Below are positions 18,302-27,311 of a stretch of 64,000 nt of DNA, piece by piece. A program made the position numbers and the translations under genes. How positions within the stretch are numbered: the stretch's first letter is position 1; each line of letters begins with the position of its first letter. The stretch is taken from NCBI GenBank assembly GCA_963811685.1, contig CAWESK010000007.1, positions 245,199 through 309,198 of the forward strand. The letters run 5' to 3'. The stretch comes from CAIWHR01 sp963811685 (GTDB taxonomy: Bacteria > Pseudomonadota > Gammaproteobacteria > Burkholderiales > Casimicrobiaceae). The notes under the pieces were generated by a model. That model saw only the letters and a program-made list of their open reading frames with translations, made no database searches and was not told the DNA's origin.

Positions 18302-19393
18302 ATGACGGCGCCAACGTCTGCCCACGAGGCATTGCGCATCGAAGGCGTCCACAAGGCCTTCGGCAGCTTCGTCGCGCTGCAATCGATCGATCTCGCCATC
18401 CATCCGGGCGAGCTCGTCTGCTTCCTCGGTCCCTCGGGCTGCGGCAAGACGACGCTCCTGCGCATCATCGCCGGCCTGGAGCAGCAGACCGCGGGCCGTA
18501 TCGTGCAGAACGGCCGCGACGTGTCGAGCGCGCCGCCGGCTGCACGCGACTACGGCATCGTGTTCCAGTCGTATGCGTTGTTCCCGAACCTGACGATCCG
18601 CGACAACGTCGCCTACGGCCTCGTCAACCGGCGCAAGGGACGTGACGTGATCGAGGCGCGGGTCAAGGAATTGCTGACGCTCGTCGGCCTCCCCGATGCA
18701 GGCCCCAAGTTTCCCGCGCAGATGTCCGGCGGCCAGCAGCAGCGGGTGGCGCTCGCGCGCGCGCTGGCGACGGCGCCGTCGCTGCTGCTGCTCGACGAGC
18801 CGCTGTCGGCGCTCGATGCCAAGGAGCGCGACCGGCTGCGCGGCGAAATCCGCCATCTGCAGCAGCGGCTCAAGGTCACGACGATCATGGTGACGCACGA
18901 CCAGGAGGAAGCGCTGTCGATGGCCGACCGCGTGGTCGTGATGAATCACGGCGTCATCGATCAGATCGGGACACCGCTCGACGTCTACGAGCGGCCGGAG
19001 ACACCGTTCGTCGCCGACTTCCTCGGCAAGGTCAACGTGCTGAAGGCGACGTGCGTCGGCGGCGGCCGCTACCGTGTCGGCAATGTCGAGGTCTCGACCG
19101 GCGTGAACGGCAGTGTCGCCGGCGCAGCGGTTCGCCTCTACCTGCGCCCCGAGGACCGCATCCTCGCCGACGCGGGTCCGGTCGCGAGCATGCCCAACGC
19201 GCTTTCCGGCCTCGTGCGCAACGTCGATTTCCTCGGGACGTACTGCCTTGCGAGCCTCGACGTCGACGGCTTCGACGGCCAGCGGATGCTCGTCTACTTC
19301 TCGCTCAACCAGACGCACGAGCTCGGCGTGAAGGAGGGCGCGCGCGTCGCGTTCGCATTGCGCGGTGACCGCGTCCGCGTGTTCGCGGCGTGA
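18302..19393 (+). CDS. phnT: 2-aminoethylphosphonate ABC transporter ATP-binding protein
   Basis: 363-residue ABC ATPase. Walker A is GPSGCGKTT (43-51), the signature is MSGGQQQR, Walker B is LLLLDEP, and the switch His is in MVTHDQ. The C-terminal third is a TOBE domain. It energises uptake of AEP caught by PhnS through the fused permease, whose GTG start overlaps this stop by four bases. The separation from phnS by two strong hairpins suggests a lower expression level than the binding protein. Confidence 0.92.
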   Translation: MTAPTSAHEALRIEGVHKAFGSFVALQSIDLAIHPGELVCFLGPSGCGKTTLLRIIAGLEQQTAGRIVQNGRDVSSAPPAARDYGIVFQSYALFPNLTIRDNVAYGLVNRRKGRDVIEARVKELLTLVGLPDAGPKFPAQMSGGQQQRVALARALATAPSLLLLDEPLSALDAKERDRLRGEIRHLQQRLKVTTIMVTHDQEEALSMADRVVVMNHGVIDQIGTPLDVYERPETPFVADFLGKVNVLKATCVGGGRYRVGNVEVSTGVNGSVAGAAVRLYLRPEDRILADAGPVASMPNALSGLVRNVDFLGTYCLASLDVDGFDGQRMLVYFSLNQTHELGVKEGARVAFALRGDRVRVFAA

Positions 19394-21117
19394 GCACGCT
19401 TGCCCCCGCTGCGGACCTTGCCGCACCGCGGCGGATCGCGCTCGCCGGGGAGGCGCTGGCGGCCCGCGGTGGTCTCGTGCTGGTGGCGTGCGCGCTCTTC
19501 GTGTTCCTCGCGGCGCCGCTCGCCGCGATACTGATCCGCGCGGTCGAGGACAAGTCGGGTGCGTTCGTCGGCCTCGCGAACTTCGCCACGTACTTCGCGT
19601 CACCGGCGTTCAGCCGGTCGGCGGGCAACACGCTCACCTTCGCGGTGCTCACGACGCTCGTCACGGTGCCGCTGGCGTTCGCTTTCGCCTACGCGATCCA
19701 GAGAAGCTGCATCCCGGTCAAGTGGCTGTGGCGCAACATCGCGCTGATCCCCATTCTGGCGCCGTCGCTGCTGGCCGCGCTGTCGTTCATCTACCTGTTC
19801 GGCAACCAGGGCCTGTTGAAGGCGGTGCTGCCGTGGTTCGGCCTCACCACCATCTACGGATTGCCCGGGATGGTGCTCGCCATGTCGTTCTCGGCGTTTC
19901 CGCACGCCGTCATGATCCTGCTCGCGGCGCTGTCGCTGTCCGACGCGCGTCTGTACGAGGCCGCTGATTCATTGGCCACGTCGGAATGGCGCAAGTTCGT
20001 CACCATCACGCTGCCCGGCGCGCGCTACGGGCTCATCTCGGCGGCGATGGTCGTGTTCACGATGGCGGTGTCGGAGTTTGGCGTCCCGAAGGTGATCGGC
20101 GCCAACTACAGCGTGCTCGCGATCGACATCTACAAGCAGGTGATCGGCCAGCAGAATTTCCAGATCGGCGCCGTCGTCGGGCTGATCCTGCTCGTGCCGG
20201 CGCTCGTCGCTTTCATCATCGACCACTCCGTGCGCGCGCGCCAGAAGGCGCTGCTTTCCGCGCGCAGCGTCGCCTATGCGGCACGGCCGGCCGCGGTGCG
20301 CGACCGGCTGCTGCTCGCCTTCGTCGTGCTGATGTCGGCGACCATGCTGCTGGTGATCGGGATGGCGGTGTTCGGCTCCTTCGTCAAGGTCTGGCCGTAC
20401 AACCTGTCGTTCACACTCAACCACTACACGTACGGCTTCGAGGAAGCCGGCGTCGAGCACGCGTACTGGAACAGCCTGATCGTGGCCGGATGGTGCGCGG
20501 TGTTTGGCGCGGCGATCACCTTCGCCGGCGCCTACTGGATGGAAAAGACGCGCGGCGCCGATGCATTGCGCCCGCTGGTCCAGCTGATGGCGATGATGCC
20601 GATGGCGGTTCCGGGCATGGTGCTCGGCATCGGCTACATCCTGTTCTTCAATCATCCGGCCAATCCGCTGCACTTCCTCTACGGTACGATGGCGATCCTC
20701 GTGCTGTCGACGGTCATCCACTTCTACTCGTCGAGCCATCTCACGGCGGTGACGGCGCTGAAGCAGCTCGACAACGAGTTCGAGGCGGTGTCGGCCTCGC
20801 TCAAGGTGCCGTTCTACAAGACGTTCTGGCGCGTGACGGTGCCGGTGTGCCTGCCCTCGATCATCGACATCAGCCGCTACTATTTCGTCAACGCGATGAC
20901 CACGATATCGGCGGTGGTGTTTCTCTATTCGCCAAAGACGATGCTGGCGTCGATCTCGATCGTGCAGCTCGACGAGGCCGGCGCGATCGGCTCGGCGGCG
21001 GCGATGGCGACGCTGATCGTGGTGTCGTCGGGCATCGTCACGCTGCTGTCGTTTGCCGCCGAAGGCTGGCTCGTGCGCCGCACGCAGCGCTGGCGCGGCG
21101 CCGCGCCGACCCGGTAA
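19390..21117 (+). CDS. phnU: 2-aminoethylphosphonate ABC transporter permease, fused two-domain
   Basis: 575-residue permease with two BPD_transp_1 domains in one chain, as in the PhnU2-type fusions. Domain 1 spans about residues 75-280 and has the EAA loop YEAADSLATSEWRKFVTITLPG; domain 2 spans about 350-565 with its own EAA loop ending in FWRVTVPVCLP. About twelve membrane spans are apparent. Each half contacts one PhnT subunit, so no second permease gene is needed. GTG 19390 overlaps phnT, and phnW follows after 18 bases. Confidence 0.9.
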   Translation: MSTLAPAADLAAPRRIALAGEALAARGGLVLVACALFVFLAAPLAAILIRAVEDKSGAFVGLANFATYFASPAFSRSAGNTLTFAVLTTLVTVPLAFAFAYAIQRSCIPVKWLWRNIALIPILAPSLLAALSFIYLFGNQGLLKAVLPWFGLTTIYGLPGMVLAMSFSAFPHAVMILLAALSLSDARLYEAADSLATSEWRKFVTITLPGARYGLISAAMVVFTMAVSEFGVPKVIGANYSVLAIDIYKQVIGQQNFQIGAVVGLILLVPALVAFIIDHSVRARQKALLSARSVAYAARPAAVRDRLLLAFVVLMSATMLLVIGMAVFGSFVKVWPYNLSFTLNHYTYGFEEAGVEHAYWNSLIVAGWCAVFGAAITFAGAYWMEKTRGADALRPLVQLMAMMPMAVPGMVLGIGYILFFNHPANPLHFLYGTMAILVLSTVIHFYSSSHLTAVTALKQLDNEFEAVSASLKVPFYKTFWRVTVPVCLPSIIDISRYYFVNAMTTISAVVFLYSPKTMLASISIVQLDEAGAIGSAAAMATLIVVSSGIVTLLSFAAEGWLVRRTQRWRGAAPTR

Positions 21118-21135
21118 TCCAACCAAGGAAATCCC

Positions 21136-22284
21136 ATGGCCCTCTTCTCCCGCGATCCGATCCTGCTGACGCCAGGCCCGTTGACCACATCGCTCGCGAC
21201 CAAGAGCGCGATGCTGCGCGACTGGGGCTCGTGGGATGCCGGGTTCAATGCGGTCACCGCCGACATGCGGCGCAAGCTCGTCGACATCATTCACGGCCAC
21301 GAATCGCACGTGTGCGTGCCGATGCAGGGCAGCGGGACGTTTTCGGTCGAGGCAGCGGTCAATACGCTCGTCCCGCGCGACGGCCACATGCTGGTCCTGA
21401 TCAATGGCGCATACGGCACGCGGCTCGCGAAGCTGACCAAGATGATGGGGCGCCGGCTGTCCACGTTCGAGACGCCGGAAGACGTGCAGACCACGCCGCA
21501 GGACGTCGACCGGCTCCTGAAGGCGGACCCGTCGATCACGCATGTCGGGCTCATCCATTGCGAGACGTCGACGGGCATCCTGAACCCATTGCCCGAGATC
21601 GCCGCCGTCGTCGCGCGCCACGGCAAGAGCCTCATCGTCGATGCGATGAGCTCGTTCGCGGCGATTGGCATCGACGCCCGCACTACGCCATTCGACGCGC
21701 TGATCGCGGCGTCGGGCAAATGCGTCGAAGGCCCGCCCGGGATGGGCTTCGTGTTCGCGCGGCGCAGCGTGCTCGAGAAGTGCGCGGGCAATTCGACGTC
21801 CCTCGCTCTCGATCTGCACGACCAGTGGACGTACATGGAAAGGACGACGCAGTGGCGCTATACGCCGCCGACGCACGTCGTCGTTGCCTTCAATGCGGCG
21901 CTCGACCAGCTCGTCGCGGAAGGCGGCCAGCCGGCGCGGCTTGCGCGCTATACGAGGAACTGCGAGACGCTCGTCGCGGGCATGGGCGAGCTCGGGTTCC
22001 GCGTGTTCTTGAAGCCCGAGATCCAGGCGCCGATCATCCTGACGTTTCACGCGCCGCCCGACCCCGCATACGATTTCAAGCGCTTCTACGACAGCGTCCG
22101 CGACAAGGGATTCATCCTCTATCCGGGCAAGCTCACGACGGTCGAGACCTTCCGCGTGGGCTGCATCGGCGCCATCGGTCCGGACGAAATGCGCCATGCG
22201 GTCAATGCAGTTCGCGACACGCTCTCCGAGCTCGGGATACGCCAGGTGAGCCCGGCGATCGCGACGGCGCGCGCCGCCGCATGA
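21136..22284 (+). CDS. phnW: 2-aminoethylphosphonate-pyruvate transaminase
   Basis: 382-residue class V PLP aminotransferase that converts AEP and pyruvate to phosphonoacetaldehyde and alanine. The Schiff-base Lys is K195 in ASGKCVEGPPGMGF; the PLP Asp is in LIVDAMSSF. N-terminal LLTPGPLTTS and FNAVTADMRRKL are family signatures. RBS AAGGAAA precedes ATG 21136. It ends the plus arm; its product feeds PhnY of the other arm. It meets the Nudix gene tail to tail with an 11-base gap. Confidence 0.95.
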   Translation: MALFSRDPILLTPGPLTTSLATKSAMLRDWGSWDAGFNAVTADMRRKLVDIIHGHESHVCVPMQGSGTFSVEAAVNTLVPRDGHMLVLINGAYGTRLAKLTKMMGRRLSTFETPEDVQTTPQDVDRLLKADPSITHVGLIHCETSTGILNPLPEIAAVVARHGKSLIVDAMSSFAAIGIDARTTPFDALIAASGKCVEGPPGMGFVFARRSVLEKCAGNSTSLALDLHDQWTYMERTTQWRYTPPTHVVVAFNAALDQLVAEGGQPARLARYTRNCETLVAGMGELGFRVFLKPEIQAPIILTFHAPPDPAYDFKRFYDSVRDKGFILYPGKLTTVETFRVGCIGAIGPDEMRHAVNAVRDTLSELGIRQVSPAIATARAAA

Positions 22285-22295
22285 CGGAGGCGCCC

Positions 22296-23189
22296 TCAGC
22301 CGAACGGCATCGCACCCGCGCGGAGGAGGGCGCGCAAAGCGGCGGAATCGGCAGAGCCATCGTCGAGGGCGTCGTGACGCAGCAGGCAGTCGAGCGCGAC
22401 GAGGCTCGCGTCGACGGTAACCTCGTCGGGACCGCTCCCGTTTGCGATGAGCCGTGCCGCGCCGGCGAAATCGACGCGGCGGTGCGCGACCGCCTCGCCA
22501 TCGCGCCCGACGGGCGCAAAATCGGCGGGCAGCAACAGGTCGTGAACGAAGATCGTTTCGCGCTGCAGGCCATCCGGCTGAATGCGGCGGATTTCGACCG
22601 TTCCGGCGGCGCGCGCCGATCGCGCGATCTCGGGGTCTATGCCCGCTTCCTCCCCCGACTCCTTGATCACGGTGTCGGCGACGCTCTGGCCCGCTGCTAT
22701 GCCGCCGCCGACGAGATTGTCGAGCATCCCGGGATCGATGGCCTTGGCATCGCTGCGGCGCGCGAACCACATCGAGAGCGCCCCGCGCTCGTCGACCAGT
22801 CCGTTGACGTGCGCGGCGAACGTGTGCACCCCGAAATAGCGTGCGGCGGCACGCTCGAGCAGGAACCACGGCGGCGCGCCGAACGTGGGAGCGATCGCGT
22901 AGCGCTCGTCTCGCCACGCCGTGAGCGCGCCTTCGGCGGCCAGTACGCGCGTCACGCGATCGAGTGCGTGCGTGCGCGAACGGACATCGGACAACGTCGG
23001 CACGAAGGCGATCGCGCCGGTGTCCATCCGAAAAACGTCGTCGATGGCCGCGAGGCGCGCGGCGCGGCGGCGATCAACCCAGCCGACCACGTGGCCGTCG
23101 ATGCGCAACGGCCGCAATTCCTCGCCCGGCGGCGCCAGAGCGGATGCAAGGCGCGCGCGAATCGCCGTTACAATGGCGGCTTCGATCAT
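22296..23189 (-). CDS. Nudix hydrolase with N-terminal DUF4743-type domain
   Basis: 297-residue protein. The N-terminal half (to about 120) resembles the DUF4743/thiamine-pyrophosphokinase-related domain found before some Nudix domains (IDGHVVGWVDRRRAARLAA). The Nudix box is GGIAAGQSVADTVIKESGEEAGI at about 165-187, with Ser for the first Glu and KE for RE. Such proteins act on nucleotide or thiamine diphosphate derivatives; the substrate is unknown. ATG 23189 stands five bases after a TACAAT hexamer, so the message may be leaderless. Confidence 0.82.
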   Translation of the reverse strand: MIEAAIVTAIRARLASALAPPGEELRPLRIDGHVVGWVDRRRAARLAAIDDVFRMDTGAIAFVPTLSDVRSRTHALDRVTRVLAAEGALTAWRDERYAIAPTFGAPPWFLLERAAARYFGVHTFAAHVNGLVDERGALSMWFARRSDAKAIDPGMLDNLVGGGIAAGQSVADTVIKESGEEAGIDPEIARSARAAGTVEIRRIQPDGLQRETIFVHDLLLPADFAPVGRDGEAVAHRRVDFAGAARLIANGSGPDEVTVDASLVALDCLLRHDALDDGSADSAALRALLRAGAMPFG

Positions 23190-23202
23190 CGTGCATTGTA
23201 AC
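23167..23202. promoter_or_regulatory. Symmetric divergent -10 elements (Nudix / HAD genes)
   Basis: GTTACAATG (23167-23175) and its exact complement CATTGTAAC (23194-23202) face each other across 18 bases. Each contains TACAAT, a good -10 box, one for the HAD gene on the plus strand and one for the Nudix gene on the minus strand. No clear -35 boxes are seen. The repeat could equally be a regulator site. Confidence 0.45.
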
Positions 23203-23222
23203 TTCCTGCGTTTGCGCCGCCC

Positions 23223-23895
23223 GTGAGCTCCGACGTCCTCGCCGTCTTCGATCTCGACCATACGCTCGTCCCGCACGACAGCGACGAGGAATGGGTCGCC
23301 TTTCTGGTGGACGAGGGGATCCTCGATCGCGCGCAGTGGGATACCGCCAACCGCGAGCTGATCGCACGCTTCAACCGGGGAGAGGCCGGCACGATCGAAT
23401 TCACGGAATTCTATCTGTCGACGCTGACGCGCTTCGACGACGCGGCGCTTGCGCGGCTGCGCGAACGCTATCTCGAAGTCGAAGGTCCGGCCGCGGATCG
23501 CGGCCGATGCCCGGGCGCTGGTGCAGCGCCATCGCGATGCCGGCGACCTCATGATCGTCACGACGGCGGTGTTCCGCTTCCTGTCGGAGTCGATCGCCGC
23601 GGAATTCGGCATTGCCGATGTCATCGCGACGGAAGCCGAGCGCCTCGACGGTCGCTATACCGGCCGTGTTTCCGGCGTGCCCAACGCCCGCGAGGGCAAG
23701 TTCGAGCGGCTGCAGATGTTTCTCGCCGCGCGCGGACAGCAGCTCACCGATTTTCGCCACATCTACGCGTATTGCGATTCGATGAACGACCTGCCGCTGC
23801 TCTCGCAGGTGTCGAATCCGGTGGCGGTGAATGCCGACCCGGTGCTGTCCGCGCACGCGCGGCACATGGGCTGGCCGGTGCTGCAGATCGGATGA
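23223..23895 (+). CDS. HAD-superfamily (IB, SerB-like) hydrolase, frameshifted
   Basis: Phosphatase of the HAD-IB type, about 224 residues after repair. Motif I is FDLDHTLVPHDSDEEW at residues 9-24, motif II lies in MIVTTAVFRF, and motif IV in YAYCDSMNDLPLL. One extra G at about 23484-23485 breaks the frame after YLEVE; the second frame continues as VRPRIAADARALVQRH to 23895. GTG 23223 has no obvious RBS. Phosphoserine/phosphoethanolamine-type substrates are possible by family, but nothing local decides. The damage is a single indel in a GG run. Confidence 0.82.
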
Positions 23896-23903
23896 GCTGA
23901 GCG

Positions 23904-23994
23904 CCGCCGGGCCGCCCCAAGGCGCGAATAGCTCCCCCTCGGGGGGCAGCGCAGCGGCCGAATTGGCCAATGAGGCCGCAAGCGTGGGGGCTCA
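23904..23994 (-). repeat. Burkholderiales-type hairpin repeat, copy 1
   Basis: A 91-base element with core GCTCCCCCTCGGGGGGCAGC. Read on the minus strand it begins CCCCCACGCTTGCGG and ends CTTGGGGCGGCCCGGCGG, matching the element at 55769-55842. It ends three bases before the folD start, where its GTGGGGG may act as the ribosome site. Confidence 0.75.
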
Positions 23995-23997
23995 CAA

Positions 23998-24862
23998 ATG
24001 AGCGCGCGCATCATCGACGGCAAGGGCCGGGCCGAGCGGCTGACGGCGGAGGTGCGCGAGGCGGTGGCGGCGCGCGTCGCGGCCGGCCATTCGCCACCCG
24101 GGCTCGCCGTGGTGCTGGTCGGCGACAACGCCGCTTCGCAAGTCTACGTGCGCAACAAGCGGCGAACGACCGACGCGGCCGGGATGCGCTCGTTCGCGCA
24201 CGACCTGCCGGCGACGACGACGGAAGCCGAGCTCATCGCGCTCATCGCTGCGCTCAATCAGGATCCGGCGGTCAACGGCATCCTGGTGCAGCTGCCGCTG
24301 CCGAAGCAGATCGCCGAGGAACGCGTCACCGAAGCCATCGATCCGCTGAAGGACGTCGACGGCTTCCATCCTTATAACATCGGCCGCCTGGTGCTCAAGC
24401 GGCCGACGCTGCGTCCTTGTACGCCCTACGGTTGCATGACGCTGCTGAAGGACACCGGCGAGGATCTCGTGGGCAAGCATGCGGTCGTGATCGGGCAGTC
24501 GAACATCGTCGGCCGGCCGATGGCGCTCGAGCTCTTGATGGAACGCTGCACGGTGACCATCTGTCACTCGAAGACGCGGGATCTGCCGGGAATCGTCGGG
24601 CAGGGCGATATCGTCGTCGCGGGTGTGGGCAGGGCGAACTTCGTGCAAGGCGACTGGATCAAGCCCGGCGCGATCGTGATCGATGTCGGCATCAACCGCA
24701 ACGCCGAAGGGAAGCTTTGCGGCGACGTCGATTTCGCGGCGGCGAAAGAGCGTGCGTCCTGGATCACGCCCGTGCCCGGAGGCGTTGGGCCCGATGACCA
24801 TCGCGACGCTGCTCGCCAACACGCTTCGCGCGGCGGAACTGCAGGATCGGGCGCGCGAATAG
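23998..24862 (+). CDS. folD: Methylenetetrahydrofolate dehydrogenase/cyclohydrolase (frameshifted)
   Basis: Bifunctional FolD: oxidises 5,10-methylene-THF with NADP and hydrolyses methenyl-THF to 10-formyl-THF. Visible are YVRNKRRTTDAAGM (catalytic Lys), GILVQLPLPKQI, the DVDGFHPYN segment, CTPYGCM, and the Rossmann loop VVIGQSNIVGRPMA. In the terminal PGGVGPMT motif an extra C (24790-24792) shifts the frame; the other frame gives MTIATLLANTLRAAELQDR and stops at 24862. About 287 residues after repair, the normal length. Loss of this usually essential gene is implausible, so the indel is probably a sequencing error. Confidence 0.93.
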
Positions 24863-24942
24863 CCGCTGTCGGGCGCGCGCTGGGACGATTCGGTCGCGCG
24901 AATGCCGCGACAAGGCCGCCCGCGGCGCGTGCGGCGGGACGA

Positions 24943-26340
24943 TTACGCGCAAGGCGGCCCGCGGCGGCGGCACGCCGCCTTGAGGTGCCAGGCCTTGGGC
25001 CGGGTGAAGGTCTGGATGCCGTAGGTCGACAGCGTGAGGCCGATCCCCGAGTGCTTGACGCCCGACCACGGCAGGCGCGGGCTCACCCGATCGCAGCAGT
25101 TCCAGTACACGGTGCCGGCTTCGACCCGCGCGAGGATCTTCTTCGCGCGCCGCTCGTCCTTCGTGTACACGCCGGCGGTGAGGCCGTACTCGGTGTCGTT
25201 CATGAGGTCGACGGCCGCATCGTCATCCGCGACGGCCTGGATGCCGATGATCGGGCCGAAGCTTTCGTCCTTCATCAGCGACATCGAATGATCGACGTCG
25301 GCAAACACGGTCGGCTCGAACCAGTTGCCCTTGCGCTTGACGACATTTCCGCCAAGGAGGAGCCGCGCACCCTTGCGTTTGGCATCCGCGACCTGCTTCT
25401 TCAGCACGTCGAGCTGCGGGCGCCGCGTGATGGCGCCGATGTAGGTCGTCTCGTCCATCGGGTCACCCAGCCTGAAGCCGCGGACTTCGTCGACAAGAGC
25501 GCGAACGAACGCGTCGTGGATCTTTTCGTGGACGTAGATGCGCTCGACCGAGCAGCACGACTGGCCCGTGTTGTAGAACGCGCCGTCGGCGACCGCGGAG
25601 GCCGCGGCGGCGACGTCGACGTCCTCGCACACGTAGATGGGATCCTTGCCCCCCAGCTCGAGCTGCACCTTGATCATCCGCTCGCCGGCGCGGGCGGCGA
25701 TCTTGGCGCCGGTGGCGAGCGATCCCGTGAAGAACACGGCGTCGACCGGCTGGCGCAGGAGCGCCGCGCCGGCCGCGCCCTCGCCGATCACCGGCACGAA
25801 AGCGTTGTGCGGCACGCCGGCCTCGTGCAGGAGCTCGGCGATGTGCATCCCGGTGAGCGTCGCGAACTCCGACGGCTTGTAGAGGACGGCATTGCCGGCG
25901 AGGAGCGCCGGCACGAAGACATTCCCGCCGACGAAGTACGGATAGTTCCAGGCGGAGATGTTGGCGATGACGCCGAGCGGCTCGTGGGCGATCCGCTCCT
26001 CGAGCTTTTGGCCCGTATCGGCGAACACCTTCTCGTCGCGCAGCATCCGGGCGGATTCGGCGAGGAAGAAGTCGATGCGTCCGAGGAAACCGTTGAGCTC
26101 GTTGCGCGACTGGCGGATCGGCTTGCCGACTTCATGCGTCAGCGTCCGGGCCAGGGTTTCCCGCATCGCGACGATGCGCTCGCGAAAGGCGGCGATGATC
26201 GCGAGCCGCTTCTTCAACGGCACCTTCGCCCATTTCGGCTGGCCGGCGCGAGCGAGCTCGTATTTGCGTTGAACGGCCGTCGCATTGTCGGCGGTCACTT
26301 CGGTGATCGTCGTCCCGTCGGCGGGATTGGTGATCTTCAT
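24943..26340 (-). CDS. NAD(P)-dependent aldehyde dehydrogenase
   Basis: 465-residue ALDH. Catalytic Cys lies in YNTGQSCCSVER, the Glu in VQLELGGKDP, the cofactor loop in FTGSLATGAKIA, and the N-terminal oxyanion Asn in SAWNYPYFVGGN. It lies seven bases after a gamma-glutamyl hydrolase gene and near an iron alcohol dehydrogenase and a glutamine-synthetase-like ligase. That set suggests it oxidises a gamma-glutamylated amino aldehyde, as PuuC does in putrescine breakdown. A general aldehyde dehydrogenase (for example succinate-semialdehyde type) is the alternative. Confidence 0.88.
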   Translation of the reverse strand: MKITNPADGTTITEVTADNATAVQRKYELARAGQPKWAKVPLKKRLAIIAAFRERIVAMRETLARTLTHEVGKPIRQSRNELNGFLGRIDFFLAESARMLRDEKVFADTGQKLEERIAHEPLGVIANISAWNYPYFVGGNVFVPALLAGNAVLYKPSEFATLTGMHIAELLHEAGVPHNAFVPVIGEGAAGAALLRQPVDAVFFTGSLATGAKIAARAGERMIKVQLELGGKDPIYVCEDVDVAAAASAVADGAFYNTGQSCCSVERIYVHEKIHDAFVRALVDEVRGFRLGDPMDETTYIGAITRRPQLDVLKKQVADAKRKGARLLLGGNVVKRKGNWFEPTVFADVDHSMSLMKDESFGPIIGIQAVADDDAAVDLMNDTEYGLTAGVYTKDERRAKKILARVEAGTVYWNCCDRVSPRLPWSGVKHSGIGLTLSTYGIQTFTRPKAWHLKAACRRRGPPCA

Positions 26341-26347
26341 GGGCTTC

Positions 26348-27136
26348 CTATAACGCGAACGCCGCCGCCTTGTGCCGCGTCGCGGCGGACAGGAATTCGT
26401 CGAGGATCGGCGTGTCGTCGAGAAAAGATGGGTCGTCGGGCGCGTGGAACTCGGGGTGCCACTGGACCGCGAACACGTAACCGGGGCCCGAGTAGCGGAT
26501 CGCCTCGACGATGCCGTCGGGCTCCGACCGGGCCTCGACGACGAGGTCGCGGCCGAGGTCCTTGATCGCCTGGTGATGAACGGAGTTCGTCTTCACCACC
26601 GTCGCCTCCGGGTAGAGCGAGGCCAGGCCGGTTCCGGGCATCAGGGTCGTCGCATGGCAGTTATCGGCGTAGATCTCCCAGTTGCGATGGTTGAGCGCGC
26701 CGGGGACCTGCGTGCCGAGGTCCTGCCACAGCGTGCCGCCCTGCGCGACGTTGACGATCTGTGCGCCGCGGCAGATGCCGAGCACCGGCTTCTTCCGTCC
26801 CATGAACGCGCGCAGCAGCGAGATTTCGTAGTCATCGCGGATCCGGTCGCCGTTCCACGCCGGCTGCAGCGCCGTTTCGCCATAGGATTCCGGGCACACG
26901 TCGGCGCCGCCCATCAGCACCAGGCCATCGAGCTCCGCCGCGTACGCGTCCGTCGTCGCGTTGCTGCCCGCGCGCTTGGTGCGGCCTTCGGGCGAGGGGA
27001 CCATCAGCGCCAGCACGTCCCGCTGCATCAGCCAGTGCGCGACGTTCTGCTCGATGTACTGCAGCGTCATCCCCTTGAAGATCGCGCGCTGCGGATCCTC
27101 GTGAAAGAAGCAGGCGGAGATGCCGATCTTCAGCAT
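26348..27136 (-). CDS. Class I glutamine-amidotransferase-like gamma-glutamyl hydrolase (PuuD type)
   Basis: 262-residue peptidase C26 protein. The nucleophile Cys is in LGICRGAQIVNV, and the His-x-Glu pair is in FAVQWHPEFH. MGGADVCPESYGE matches the PuuD subgroup, which releases glutamate from gamma-glutamyl-GABA and similar amides. It is followed by the aldehyde dehydrogenase gene after seven bases. A candidate short inverted-repeat element begins two bases before its ATG at 27136, leaving little room for its own RBS beyond that element. Confidence 0.85.
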   Translation of the reverse strand: MLKIGISACFFHEDPQRAIFKGMTLQYIEQNVAHWLMQRDVLALMVPSPEGRTKRAGSNATTDAYAAELDGLVLMGGADVCPESYGETALQPAWNGDRIRDDYEISLLRAFMGRKKPVLGICRGAQIVNVAQGGTLWQDLGTQVPGALNHRNWEIYADNCHATTLMPGTGLASLYPEATVVKTNSVHHQAIKDLGRDLVVEARSEPDGIVEAIRYSGPGYVFAVQWHPEFHAPDDPSFLDDTPILDEFLSAATRHKAAAFAL

Positions 27137-27137
27137 G

Positions 27138-27311
27138 CTAGTGGCCTGTAACGGAGGAATCGGTATTGTCTGGCTTGCCTTCGCGCCGATGGCTTTGTCG
27201 CCATGCTCGCAAGGGGGACCGGCCATTGCTTCGCAACGGCGCCTCGCACTCGGCGCGAATAGCGGCGCCATATTACTTCGTTCACTCCGCTTCCCCCGTT
27301 ACAGGCCCTAG
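27138..27311. mobile_element. MITE-like element with 20-bp terminal inverted repeats
   Basis: A 174-base stretch bounded by CTAGTGGCCTGTAACGGAGG and its near-complement CCCCCGTTACAGGCCCTAG. About 19 of 21 end positions pair, and both ends finish in CTAG. It contains no reading frame of note. Its right end supplies the last bases and stop of the iron alcohol dehydrogenase gene, and its left end abuts the hydrolase start. No transposase is in the window. A long-range hairpin of other origin is possible. Confidence 0.5.

Noticed and set aside
19969..22917. Reading frame of 982 codons on the minus strand
   Set aside because: It is antisense to the fused AEP permease, phnW and the Nudix gene, is rich in Arg, His and Glu without family features, and results from the high-GC codon bias.
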